From the NCBI RefSeq assembly GCF_036289405.1, contig NZ_JAYFFI010000007.1, positions 1-64,000 on the forward strand: a DNA stretch of 64,000 nt. Reading direction: 5' to 3'. Position numbers and translations under genes: made by a program. The notes beneath the pieces were generated by a model. The model saw nothing but the letters and a program-made list of their open reading frames with translations. It was not told the DNA's origin and did no database searches. Shown here piece by piece: positions 1-8,025 of this stretch. How positions within the stretch are numbered: position 1 is the first letter of the stretch; every line of letters starts with the position of its first letter. The DNA comes from Pseudoramibacter faecis (GTDB lineage Bacteria; Bacillota; Clostridia; Eubacteriales; Eubacteriaceae).

Positions 1-180
1 ACATTCTTTGGCAGGCTTAAGAACGAAATGTATGATGACTATGAAAGGGAATACCAATCGTTTGATTCCTTCTCCAAAGCAGGAAGGAACTATATAAACT
101 ACTACAATAACGAACGGATCCAGAGCAAAACAAAATGGATGCCTCCTGTAAAATACAGGGGAACATCCATCTATTGCTAA
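1..180 (+). mobile_element. IS3-family transposase (OrfB), C-terminal fragment
   Basis: The first 59 codons read in frame 1 to a TAA stop and give the typical C-terminal end of an IS3-family (IS150-like) DDE integrase: an FFGRLKNEMY motif, then YINYYNNERIQ and a final KTKWMPPVKYR. The motif normally follows the catalytic glutamate by one residue, so the active-site part lies outside the window. Because the window begins inside the gene, it cannot be told whether the element is intact. It sits tail to tail with the MarR gene that closes the fatty acid operon. Confidence 0.9.
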
Positions 181-195
181 CCTAGGTTCCAATGA

Positions 196-222
196 TGTGT
201 CCAGGATTTTGGGTACATATCA
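196..222 (+). repeat. Probable right terminal inverted repeat of the IS3-family element
   Basis: Downstream of the transposase stop the sequence TGTCCAGGATTTTGGGTACA leads to a terminal CA at 221-222, as expected for an IS3-family right end. The partner left end and the target duplication are outside the window, so the exact boundary is inferred. Confidence 0.5.
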
Positions 223-247
223 TCGTTCAGCACCGTTTTTTAGTGAA

Positions 248-694
248 TTATTTGACGGGAAAAGGCTTAACCAATTCTTCGTTGATCGTGGTTAGAAGTT
301 CGTTGAGCTTTTCGAGCTCGTGGGTCGGGAAATGCTCGCCGATGCGCTTCATGGTTTCGTCATAGCCGCTCCTGTTCATGGCGTGATAGCGCATGTATTT
401 CTCGGTGGGTTGCAGATAGTATTCCCGTTTATCCTTGGGGGACTGAATTTTCTCGAGATAGCCCTTGGCGATCAGATGATGGATTTTATAGGTCGCGTTG
501 GGAGAAGAGATATTCATGAAATTGGCAAACTGGGCAATGGTGGGATGATCCAGCGCATAGATGGACTCCATGCAAAAGGATTCGGTGATGGACAGGCCGT
601 TGTCCTCGCGGTTGGTGTGCAGGGCCATTTCCCGGTAAAAATACAATTTGAGTTTGCGGTAAATTTCATCCAAAGGTTTTTCAAATGCGTTCAT
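248..694 (-). CDS. MarR-family transcriptional regulator, FabT-like
   Basis: The 148-residue protein has the winged-helix layout of MarR regulators: an N-terminal dimer helix, a recognition region around TIAQFANFMNISSPNATYKI and a wing around KDKREYYLQPTEK. The combination resembles the FabT repressors that flank fab clusters in low-GC Firmicutes. It is the last gene of the fab-acc operon, 49 bases after fabZ, with an AGAGGT ribosome site. Inference: it senses acylated carrier protein or acyl-CoA and represses the operon by binding the palindromes at the accB promoter. The MarR family call is firm; the FabT role rests on context. No terminator is visible between it and the IS end. Confidence 0.82.
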   Translation of the reverse strand: MNAFEKPLDEIYRKLKLYFYREMALHTNREDNGLSITESFCMESIYALDHPTIAQFANFMNISSPNATYKIHHLIAKGYLEKIQSPKDKREYYLQPTEKYMRYHAMNRSGYDETMKRIGEHFPTHELEKLNELLTTINEELVKPFPVK

Positions 695-743
695 TGTCGT
701 GCTACCTCTAAAAATTGTAAAAAGTGCAGAAAAAATGTGTCGA

Positions 744-1190
744 TTAGGCCGGATCGGAAAGGGCGAAGGTGATTTCGGCGCGGCAGGCGATTTTGCCGTC
801 GACGCGCACGATACCCTGACCGGTGCCGACCGGCCCGCGCATGCCGGTGATCTCGGTTTCGATGGTCATCATGTCGCCGGGCGTCACCTGTTTTTTGAAG
901 CGGGCGTTCTTAATACCGCCGAAGAAGGCGAGTTTGTCGCGGTTTTCCGGCATCGAAAGCAGAGCGATGGCACCGACCTGGGCCATCGCCTCCACGATGA
1001 GCACGCCGGGCATCACCGGATAACCCGGGAAGTGGCCGAGAAACTGCATTTCATTGGCGGAGACGCACTTGATGCCGCAGGCCCGCTCGCCGGGGACGTG
1101 ATCGGTGATGCGATCCACCAATAGAAAGGGATAGCGGTGGGGCAGGATCTGCATGATTTCGTCGATGGTTAACGGGTGGGGTTCGGCCAT
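744..1190 (-). CDS. fabZ: 3-hydroxyacyl-ACP dehydratase FabZ
   Basis: FabZ dehydrates beta-hydroxyacyl-ACP to trans-2-enoyl-ACP in the type II fatty acid cycle. The 148-residue hot-dog-fold protein shows the catalytic histidine in LPHRYPFLLVDR (residues 16-27) and the glutamate in GVLIVEAMAQVGA. It starts one base after the fabF stop, using a GGGAGG ribosome site inside the end of fabF, so the two are translationally linked. No separate FabA or FabM is seen, so how unsaturated acids are made is not shown by this window. Confidence 0.96.
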   Translation of the reverse strand: MAEPHPLTIDEIMQILPHRYPFLLVDRITDHVPGERACGIKCVSANEMQFLGHFPGYPVMPGVLIVEAMAQVGAIALLSMPENRDKLAFFGGIKNARFKKQVTPGDMMTIETEITGMRGPVGTGQGIVRVDGKIACRAEITFALSDPA

Positions 1191-1191
1191 G

Positions 1192-2436
1192 TCAGTCCTC
1201 CCATTTTTTCATGACGACGACGGCGTTGTGACCGCCGAAGCCCAGCCCGTTGGACAGGGCGTAATGCAGATCGGCCGCGCGGCCTTCGTTCGGCACGATG
1301 TCGAGATCACATTTGGGATCCGGCGTGCGGTAGCCGATGGTCGGCGGGATAAAGCCGTCGCGCAGCGCACAAAGGGTAAAGATCGCTTCAATTGCGCCGG
1401 TGGCTCCCAGCAAATGGCCCGTCATGCTCTTGGTGGAACTCATGGCCAGGGCCTTGGCGTGGTCGCCGAAGACGCCCTTGACGGCTTTGGTTTCGATGGC
1501 ATCGTTCATGCTGGTGCTGGTGCCGTGGGCGTTGATGTAGTCGATGGCGTCCGGTGTGATGCCCGCGTCGCTCAGGGCCTTTTGCATGGCGACGATGGCG
1601 CCGCGGCCTTCCGGCTGGGGAGCGGTGATGTGGTAGGCGTCGGTGGAAGTGCCGTAGCCCACGACCTCGCCGAGAACGGCGGCCCCCCGGGCTTCGGCGT
1701 GTTCCAAGGATTCGAGGATCAGCGCGCCGGCGCCCTCACCCATAACAAAGCCCGAGCGATCGGCGTCAAAGGGCGTGGAGGCGCGATCCGGATCGTTGGT
1801 GGTGCACAGGGCCTTCATGCTGGTGAACCCCCCGATGCATAGCGGCGTGACACTGGCTTCCGCCCCGCCGGCCATCATCACGTCGGCATAGCCGTCGCGG
1901 ATCTGGCGGAAGGCGTCGCCGATGGCGTTGTTGCTCGAAGCACAGGCGGTGACGACGCAGGTGCTGTAGCCCTGAAAGCCGTAGGCGATGGCGATTTGTC
2001 CGGCGGCCATATTGGCGATGCTCGACGGGACAAAGAAGGGGGAAACCCGGTCGAATCCCTTGTCGCGGCCTCGGTCCTGGGAGTCGGCGATGGTGCCGAT
2101 GCCGCCTATGCCGCTGGAAAAAATCACCCCGCAGCGGGTGGGATCGGCCTCCTGGGCCATATCGAGTCCGGCAGCGGTCACCGCTTCGTGGGCGGCTATC
2201 ATGGCGAACCGGGTGAAGCGATCCATGTGGCGGGCATCCTTGCGGCTGATGACCGGGCTGATGTCCAGGTCTTTTACTTCGCCGGCGATTTGCACCTTCA
2301 AATCGCCGGCGTCGAATTGGGTGATGGGGCCGATGCCGTTTTGTCCGTCCCTGGCCGCGGCCCAGCTGGCGGCCACGTCATTGCCCAGCGGGTTGACAGT
2401 CCCCATCCCGGTGATGACAACACGTCTTTGATTCAT
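1192..2436 (-). CDS. fabF: 3-oxoacyl-ACP synthase II FabF
   Basis: This condensing enzyme elongates acyl-ACP with malonyl-ACP. The 414-residue thiolase-fold protein carries the Cys-His-His triad: the nucleophile in VVTACASSNNAIG, a histidine in INAHGTSTSMND and a histidine in STKSMTGHLLGATG. The length matches the FabF family. The start has an AAAGGA ribosome site. It lies between fabG and fabZ in the fab operon. Confidence 0.97.
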   Translation of the reverse strand: MNQRRVVITGMGTVNPLGNDVAASWAAARDGQNGIGPITQFDAGDLKVQIAGEVKDLDISPVISRKDARHMDRFTRFAMIAAHEAVTAAGLDMAQEADPTRCGVIFSSGIGGIGTIADSQDRGRDKGFDRVSPFFVPSSIANMAAGQIAIAYGFQGYSTCVVTACASSNNAIGDAFRQIRDGYADVMMAGGAEASVTPLCIGGFTSMKALCTTNDPDRASTPFDADRSGFVMGEGAGALILESLEHAEARGAAVLGEVVGYGTSTDAYHITAPQPEGRGAIVAMQKALSDAGITPDAIDYINAHGTSTSMNDAIETKAVKGVFGDHAKALAMSSTKSMTGHLLGATGAIEAIFTLCALRDGFIPPTIGYRTPDPKCDLDIVPNEGRAADLHYALSNGLGFGGHNAVVVMKKWED

Positions 2437-2460
2437 AAAAAGTCCTTTCGTCTTGAATGC

Positions 2461-3219
2461 TTAAACGGCCATGCCGCCGTCCACCGCCAAAACCTGACCG
2501 GTGATATAACCGCTGTCTTCATCTGCGAGAAAGGCCACTGCGTGGGCCACGTCTTCCGGAGTGCCCAGACGCTTTAGGGGGATATCCCCAGCGGCGGCGG
2601 CCTTTTGTTCGTCATTTAGGGCATCGGTCATGTCCGTCTCGATAAAGCCCGGAGCTACGGCGTTGGCGGTGATGCCCCGACTGGCCAGTTCTTTGGCGAC
2701 GGACTTGGTCAGACCGATGATGCCGGCCTTTGAAGCGGCATAGGTCGTCTGGCCGGCATTGCCCCGCAGCCCGACGACGGAGCTCAGGTTCACAATGCGC
2801 CCGTAACGCTGCTTCATCATCAGGCGGGAAACCGCCTTGGTGCACAAAAAGGCCCCGCGCAGGTTGGTGGCGATCACGGCGTCAAAATCCTCGGGCTTCG
2901 TCATCATGATGAGGTTGTCCCGGGTGATGCCCGCGTTGTTGACCAGCACGTCGATGTGGCCGAAATCTTTCTTGATGCGGGCTATCATGGCGGTGACGGC
3001 GTCCGCATCGGCGACATCGGCCTGAATGGACGCCGCTGCAATACCGGGGTTGGTATCGCGGCAGGCGGCGACGGTTTCGGCGGCGGCGGCTTCGTTGCCG
3101 GCGTAGTTGACGGCGACGTTGAGTCCTTTGGCGGCCAGCGCCAGGCAAATGGCCCGGCCGATGCCCCGGCTGCCGCCGGTCACCAGGGCCGTGCGGATTT
3201 CTGTTTGATGTTCGCTCAT
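2461..3219 (-). CDS. fabG: 3-oxoacyl-ACP reductase FabG
   Basis: FabG is the NADPH-dependent reductase that converts 3-oxoacyl-ACP to 3-hydroxyacyl-ACP. The short-chain dehydrogenase shows the cofactor loop VTGGSRGIGRA near the N terminus, the NNAG motif, the catalytic Ser in NLSSVVG and the Tyr-x3-Lys pair in TTYAASKAG. The ATG at 3219 is preferred over the in-frame one at 3237, because AAGGAG lies six bases upstream of it. That leaves a 25-base gap to fabD and gives a 252-residue protein. Confidence 0.96.
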   Translation of the reverse strand: MSEHQTEIRTALVTGGSRGIGRAICLALAAKGLNVAVNYAGNEAAAAETVAACRDTNPGIAAASIQADVADADAVTAMIARIKKDFGHIDVLVNNAGITRDNLIMMTKPEDFDAVIATNLRGAFLCTKAVSRLMMKQRYGRIVNLSSVVGLRGNAGQTTYAASKAGIIGLTKSVAKELASRGITANAVAPGFIETDMTDALNDEQKAAAAGDIPLKRLGTPEDVAHAVAFLADEDSGYITGQVLAVDGGMAV

Positions 3220-3244
3220 AAATTCTCCTTTGGCCATCGGCCGA

Positions 3245-4168
3245 TTAAGCTAAAGCAGTTTTCAACACTTCAATATCATCCGCGGTTTCCACCCGCAGGG
3301 GTTTGGTGCCGCGGAGGGTTTTTTTGATAAAACCGGAAAGGGCTTTGCCCGGGCCGATCTCCACAAAGGTGTCGACGCCCAGGTCGGCCATCCGGCGGAT
3401 GGTCTCTTCCAGATAGACCGGGCTTTGCACCTGTTTTTCGAGCAACTCGGGGATGCTCACGCCTTCGGGTTTGACGTCGCCGAGGGTGTTGAAGAGCACC
3501 GGAATGCGGGGCTCGTTAAAAGGGATCGTCCGGAATTTCTGGGCCAAGGCGTCGCCGGCTGGTTTCATAAAGCTCGTGTGAAAGGGGCCGGACACAGCCA
3601 GCGGCACACAGCGGCGCGCGCCGGCCGCTGCCGCCAGCTCGCAGGCGCGGTCGACGGCAACTTTGTCGCCGGAGATGACGATCTGCCCCGGACAGTTGAA
3701 GTTGGCCATTTCCACCACGCCGGCCGAAGTGGCTTCGGCGCAGACAGCGGCAAGGGCATCGCGGCCTAAGTTCATCACGGCGGCCATGCCCACATCGAGC
3801 CCTTCGGAGGCCTTGGCCATGGCCTGTCCGCGAAAGGCGATGAGGTCAAGGGTGGTGGCGGCGTCCCAGACGCCGGCAGCGTAGAGCGCCGAGTATTCGC
3901 CGAGAGAAAGCCCCGCGGCCACGTCGGGCATGATGCCGGCTTCCCGCAGCACATTGGTCGCGCCGATGGCAAAGGCGACCATGGCCGGCTGGGTATAGGC
4001 CGTCTGATTGAGTTTTTCGGCTGGGCCGTCAAAGCAGAGGGCCTTCAAGTCGAAGGGCAGCTTCGCTTCATCAAAAACTTTGGCAAAAGCCGGGTAGCGT
4101 TCGTAAAGATCGGCCCCCATGCCGACGTGCTGGGCTCCTTGGCCGGCGTATAAAAATGCGATGGTCAT
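3245..4168 (-). CDS. fabD: Malonyl-CoA:ACP transacylase FabD
   Basis: FabD moves the malonyl group from CoA to acyl carrier protein. The 307-residue protein begins with the family start FLYAGQGAQHVGMG, has the nucleophilic serine in GLSLGEYSALYAAG (around residue 90) and the catalytic histidine in VSGPFHTSFM (around residue 200). AAGGAG precedes the ATG. Its substrate carrier AcpP is not encoded in this cluster. Confidence 0.96.
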   Translation of the reverse strand: MTIAFLYAGQGAQHVGMGADLYERYPAFAKVFDEAKLPFDLKALCFDGPAEKLNQTAYTQPAMVAFAIGATNVLREAGIMPDVAAGLSLGEYSALYAAGVWDAATTLDLIAFRGQAMAKASEGLDVGMAAVMNLGRDALAAVCAEATSAGVVEMANFNCPGQIVISGDKVAVDRACELAAAAGARRCVPLAVSGPFHTSFMKPAGDALAQKFRTIPFNEPRIPVLFNTLGDVKPEGVSIPELLEKQVQSPVYLEETIRRMADLGVDTFVEIGPGKALSGFIKKTLRGTKPLRVETADDIEVLKTALA

Positions 4169-4192
4169 GGGATCTCCTTGGAATTGAACAAT

Positions 4193-5128
4193 TTAAACAA
4201 GGGTTTGCAGCCGGGCGATTACATCCCGGGACTCGCGGTCTAAGGACTCGAAGATTTCGGTCAGCGGGCGGATTTCGTGCACCAGGCCGGCGATCTGCCC
4301 GGCCATCAGGCTGCCGTTTTTCACGTCGCCGTCGAATACGGCTCTGCGCAGGCTGCCCAGGGTGAATTTTTCCAGCGCCATCAAATCGGCGCCGGCGGCT
4401 TCTTCCTTCAGATAAGCCTTGGTCATTTGATTTTTGAGGACGCGCACCGGGGCGCCGGAGCTTCGCCCGGTGACGACGGTGCTGCGATCCTTGGCTTTGA
4501 GCACAGCCTTTTTGTAATGCTCGTGAATCGGGCATTCCTCGGAGGCGAGTAGAACAGTGCCCAGCTGCACCCCGGTCGCGCCCAGCGCATAGGCCGCGGC
4601 GACCCCCCGGCCGTCGGCAATACCGCCGGCGGCGATTACCGGGACATCCACCGCGTCAGCCACCTGGGGCACCAGGGCCATCGTGGTGATGTCGCCGACG
4701 TGGCCGCCGCTTTCGGTGCCTTCGGCGACGACGGCGTCTGCGCCTTCGGTGACGAGGCGGCGGGCGAGGGTGGCAGAGGCCACCACCGGTACGATCAGAA
4801 TGCCGGCGGCTTTCCAATCAGCCATGTATTTGCCGGGGTTGCCGGCGCCGGTGGTGATCACCGGGATCTTTTCCTCGATGGCCATGCGGGCAATGTTGTC
4901 CACGTCGGGGTTCATGAGCATCAAATTCAGGCCGAAGGGATGATCCGTGAGGGAGCGACATTCCCGGACTTCTTTGCGAATGGTTTCGGCGTCGAGGCCG
5001 CCGGAAGCGATGAGGCCGAGCCCTCCCGCATTGGAGGAGGCAGCGGCGAAGCGCCCGGTGGCGATATTGGCCATGCCCCCTTGAATGAAGGGATAGCGCG
5101 TGTGCAGCAGCGTATTGATTCGTTCCAT
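4193..5128 (-). CDS. fabK: Enoyl-ACP reductase II FabK (FMN-dependent)
   Basis: FabK performs the last reduction of the elongation cycle with FMN and NAD(P)H, replacing FabI in many Firmicutes. The 311-residue protein is a nitronate monooxygenase-like TIM barrel: N-terminal YPFIQGGMANIATG, a phosphate-binding VIAAGGIADGRGVAAA (about 180-195) and GATGVQLGTVLLASEE. Nitronate monooxygenase is the main alternative, but its place between fabH and fabD decides for FabK. Expected consequence: triclosan-insensitive fatty acid synthesis. Confidence 0.93.
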   Translation of the reverse strand: MERINTLLHTRYPFIQGGMANIATGRFAAASSNAGGLGLIASGGLDAETIRKEVRECRSLTDHPFGLNLMLMNPDVDNIARMAIEEKIPVITTGAGNPGKYMADWKAAGILIVPVVASATLARRLVTEGADAVVAEGTESGGHVGDITTMALVPQVADAVDVPVIAAGGIADGRGVAAAYALGATGVQLGTVLLASEECPIHEHYKKAVLKAKDRSTVVTGRSSGAPVRVLKNQMTKAYLKEEAAGADLMALEKFTLGSLRRAVFDGDVKNGSLMAGQIAGLVHEIRPLTEIFESLDRESRDVIARLQTLV

Positions 5129-5193
5129 AAAATTCCTTTCAAGTACAGTCGATGGGCATCCTATGCGTGATGCGAAAAGCGAGGGTTTGGCGG

Positions 5194-6150
5194 TTAGCCT
5201 TCCGGACCGCGGTAGGTGATGGCGGTGCCGCCGTAGGTCAGGCCGCCGCCGAAGCCGGCGAGCAGCAGCCTCGCGCCGGGCTCAATGCGCCCTATTTGAA
5301 CCAATTCGTCCAGCGCCAGCGGAATGCTCGCGCCGCTGGTGTTGCCGAAATGGTCGAGGTTCTGATAAAACTTTGCGGGATCGGCCTTGAGTTTTTTCAC
5401 CGCGTGATTGATGATGCGGCTGTTGGCCTGGTGGCAGATCACCTGGTCGATATCGTCCAGCGTCTGACCGCTCATGGCGAGCATATGACGGATGATCCTC
5501 GGGATGATGCGCACGGCGAAGCGAAACACCGGCCGGCCGTCCATCGTGATGTGGCCGTCGGGATTGCTTGCGCCGGGCACGCCGATGGCCTCTGCGTATT
5601 CGGCGCCGAGCCAGCTGTGAAAAGCCGCGTCGGGATCGGCTTTAACGACCGCCGCGCCGGCCCCGTCGGCAAAGAGCACATAGGTAGTGCGGTCGGTCAT
5701 GTCTGCGGAGCGCGAGAGCGACTCCGCGCCGATCACCAGGGCGTAAGGCCGGTCGCTGTCGGCGGTGACGAGTCCCTGGGCCACGCGCAGGGCATAAATA
5801 AACCCGGTGCAGGCCGCGCCGATATCGAGGCTGGGAATGTCTGCCGGCAGTTCCAGTGCCGCGGCGACTTTATTGGCCGTGCTCGGGGTCATGGTGTCCG
5901 GGGTGATGGTGGCGACGACGCAGGCGCCGATTTGATCCGGCGGGATGCCCGATGCCTGAAGGGCACGCCAGCCGGCCGTGATGGACAGGCTGGTGGTGCT
6001 TTCGTCTCCGGAGATGAAGCGGCGGCGGCGGATGCCGGTGCGTTCGGCGATCCATTCGTCGCTGGTGTCGACCAACCGGGCCATATCGTCGTTGGTGACC
6101 ACCTTCGCTGGGGTGGCCGAGCCGGTCGCAATGATGCTGATGCCGTTCAT
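5194..6150 (-). CDS. fabH: 3-oxoacyl-ACP synthase III FabH
   Basis: FabH starts fatty acid synthesis by condensing acetyl-CoA (or a branched starter) with malonyl-ACP. The 318-residue protein has the nucleophile in GAACTGFIYALR, the histidine in VICHQANSRI and the asparagine in FGNTSGASIPLAL. Its ATG overlaps the accA stop (ATGA), with GGAG upstream inside accA. Between fabH and fabK, where many Firmicutes carry acpP, only 65 non-coding bases are found. Confidence 0.96.
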   Translation of the reverse strand: MNGISIIATGSATPAKVVTNDDMARLVDTSDEWIAERTGIRRRRFISGDESTTSLSITAGWRALQASGIPPDQIGACVVATITPDTMTPSTANKVAAALELPADIPSLDIGAACTGFIYALRVAQGLVTADSDRPYALVIGAESLSRSADMTDRTTYVLFADGAGAAVVKADPDAAFHSWLGAEYAEAIGVPGASNPDGHITMDGRPVFRFAVRIIPRIIRHMLAMSGQTLDDIDQVICHQANSRIINHAVKKLKADPAKFYQNLDHFGNTSGASIPLALDELVQIGRIEPGARLLLAGFGGGLTYGGTAITYRGPEG

Positions 6151-7142
6151 GCGTCTCCTTTCTTGGATGCCGTTTTGGGCGTCGTTGCTCCGTAGGCGCG
6201 GAACCGGGCGTAGCGCTTGTTTATCAATTCCGAAGCGCTCATTTTATTTAGTTCCTTCAGTTCTTCGGCTAATATCCTGTCGAGGGCGGTATAAACCGCG
6301 CCGGGGTTGCGGTGGGCGCCGCCCAAAGGTTCGCGGATAATGCGGTCGGCCACCCTGAGGTCCTTCAGATCCCGGGCGGTGAGCTTCATTACCGAGCACG
6401 CCTCGTCACTGCGGTCGGGATCCTTCCACAGGATGCTGGCGAAGCCCTCGGGGCTCAGGATGGAGTAGATGGCGTTTTCAAGCATAATGACGCGATTGCC
6501 CACGCCGAGAGCCAGGGCACCGCCGCTGCCACCCTCACCGGTGAAGACGGCGATGATGGGCACCGGCAGTCGGCTCATGACGGCCAGGTTGCGCGCGATG
6601 GCCTCGCCTTGTCCGTTTTCTTCGGCTTCCTTGCCGGGATAGGCTCCTGCCGTGTCGATGAAAGTGATGATCGGTCGCTTAAATTTGGCGGCCTGGCGCA
6701 TCAGGCGCAGGGCCTTGCGATAGCCCTCGGGGCAAGGCATGCCGAAATGGCAGGCCAGGTTCTCGTCGAGGGTTTTGCCCTTGCGGGTGCCGACGACGGT
6801 GACCGGTTGCCCGTGAAAGCGGGCGATGCCGCCGTAAATGCTTGGATCTTCTCGAAAGAGGCGGTCGCCGCGCTGTTCAAAAAAATCGGTGAACAGATGG
6901 TCGACGTAGTCCACGACGCCGGGACGCCCGGCGTGACGCGCAAGGAAAACCCGATCGGCGGGATCGGGATGAGCGCAGAGGTGGAGCAGTTCGGCGCGAT
7001 CCCGTTCAAATTGCCGGCGCTGAATGACCTGAGCCGGCGTGATGGGGTCGCCGATATCGGCGAGGCGCTGATCGAGGTGATCAATGCGGCTTTCCAGCTC
7101 CCGCAGGTTGATTTTGGATTTATCTGTGCTTGTTGATTTCAA
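6147..7142 (-). CDS. accA: Acetyl-CoA carboxylase, carboxyltransferase subunit alpha
   Basis: AccA and AccD together transfer carboxyl from biotin-BCCP to acetyl-CoA, making malonyl-CoA. The 331-residue protein shows the crotonase-fold CT-alpha signatures TVVGTRKGKTLDENLACHFG, FIDTAGAYPGKEAEENGQG and GEGGSGGALALGVG. Translation starts at TTG, with GGAGGG nine bases upstream; no ATG is usable. Its stop overlaps the fabH start. Confidence 0.95.
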   Translation of the reverse strand: MKSTSTDKSKINLRELESRIDHLDQRLADIGDPITPAQVIQRRQFERDRAELLHLCAHPDPADRVFLARHAGRPGVVDYVDHLFTDFFEQRGDRLFREDPSIYGGIARFHGQPVTVVGTRKGKTLDENLACHFGMPCPEGYRKALRLMRQAAKFKRPIITFIDTAGAYPGKEAEENGQGEAIARNLAVMSRLPVPIIAVFTGEGGSGGALALGVGNRVIMLENAIYSILSPEGFASILWKDPDRSDEACSVMKLTARDLKDLRVADRIIREPLGGAHRNPGAVYTALDRILAEELKELNKMSASELINKRYARFRAYGATTPKTASKKGDA

Positions 7143-7155
7143 CCGTGATCCCTCC

Positions 7156-8025
7156 TCAGGCCTTGTGTAATCCCAGCAGCCGGCTTAACGTGTCGCGCAT
7201 GACATCCCGGGGAACAATCTGATCCACAAAACCGTGCTCCTGCTGAAATTCTGCGCGCTGAAAACCTTCCGGCAGTTGTTCGCCGATGGTCTGCTCGATC
7301 ACCCGGGGGCCGGCAAAGCCGATGAGGGCGCCGGGCTCCGCCAGGGTGATGTCGCCGAGCATGGCAAAGCTCGCCGTGACGCCGCCGGTGGTCGGGTGGG
7401 TGAGGCAGACGATGGACAGGCCGCCCTTTTGGGAAAAGCGCTCCATTGCCGCCGAAGTTTTGGCCATCTGCATCAGCGAGATGATTCCCTCCTGCATGCG
7501 GGCGCCGCCGCTGGCGCAAAAGAGAATCAGCGGCCATTTCTTTTTCGTGGCGTACTCGATGGCCTGGGTGATGCGCTCGCCAACGGCAGAGCCCATGCTT
7601 CCCATAAAGAAACGAGTATCCATCACCGCGACGACGACGCTGATGCCGTCGATTTTGCCCTGGGCTGTGGCAACGGCCTCGGTGGAGCCGGATTTTTGAC
7701 GCTGCACCTTGAGTTTATCCGGATAACCGGGGAAGTGCAGCCAGTCAAAAGGTTTGATGCCGCGGCCGAACTCCCGGATGGTGCCGGGGTCGAGCACGAG
7801 CTGGAGCCGATAGTGGGAGCCGATGGGAAAATGATAACCGCAGCGGCACACGTGCAGATTCTTTTCCAATTCGTCGAGGGTCAGGGCGTGACCGCATTGA
7901 GGACAGAGGGTGGTTTGCTGCTGAACGGGGATGGCGTCGGGCATCGTAGTGATGCTGCGGCGTTCCCGCATCGCTTTTAAATTGAAGATTTCCTGTTTGC
8001 GTTTTTGAAAAGGATTCTTGCTCAT
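7156..8025 (-). CDS. accD: Acetyl-CoA carboxylase, carboxyltransferase subunit beta
   Basis: This is the zinc-ribbon CT-beta subunit. The start at 8025 overlaps the accC stop (ATGA) and has GAGGTG six bases upstream, giving 289 residues; a longer frame start at 8070 would run into accC. The crotonase-like core shows GSMGSAVGERITQAIEYA, SGGARMQEGIISLMQMAKT and THPTTGGVTASFAMLGD. The N-terminal zinc ribbon has a first CPQC pair as usual, but the second pair is spaced C-R-C rather than the usual C-x2-C. I cannot say whether this is a lineage variant that still binds zinc. Confidence 0.95.
   Translation of the reverse strand: MSKNPFQKRKQEIFNLKAMRERRSITTMPDAIPVQQQTTLCPQCGHALTLDELEKNLHVCRCGYHFPIGSHYRLQLVLDPGTIREFGRGIKPFDWLHFPGYPDKLKVQRQKSGSTEAVATAQGKIDGISVVVAVMDTRFFMGSMGSAVGERITQAIEYATKKKWPLILFCASGGARMQEGIISLMQMAKTSAAMERFSQKGGLSIVCLTHPTTGGVTASFAMLGDITLAEPGALIGFAGPRVIEQTIGEQLPEGFQRAEFQQEHGFVDQIVPRDVMRDTLSRLLGLHKA

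Noticed and set aside
5152..6195. A 347-codon plus-strand frame opposite fabH
   Set aside because: No family match and Gly/Ala/Asp-rich; FabH catalytic motifs on the minus strand are clear.
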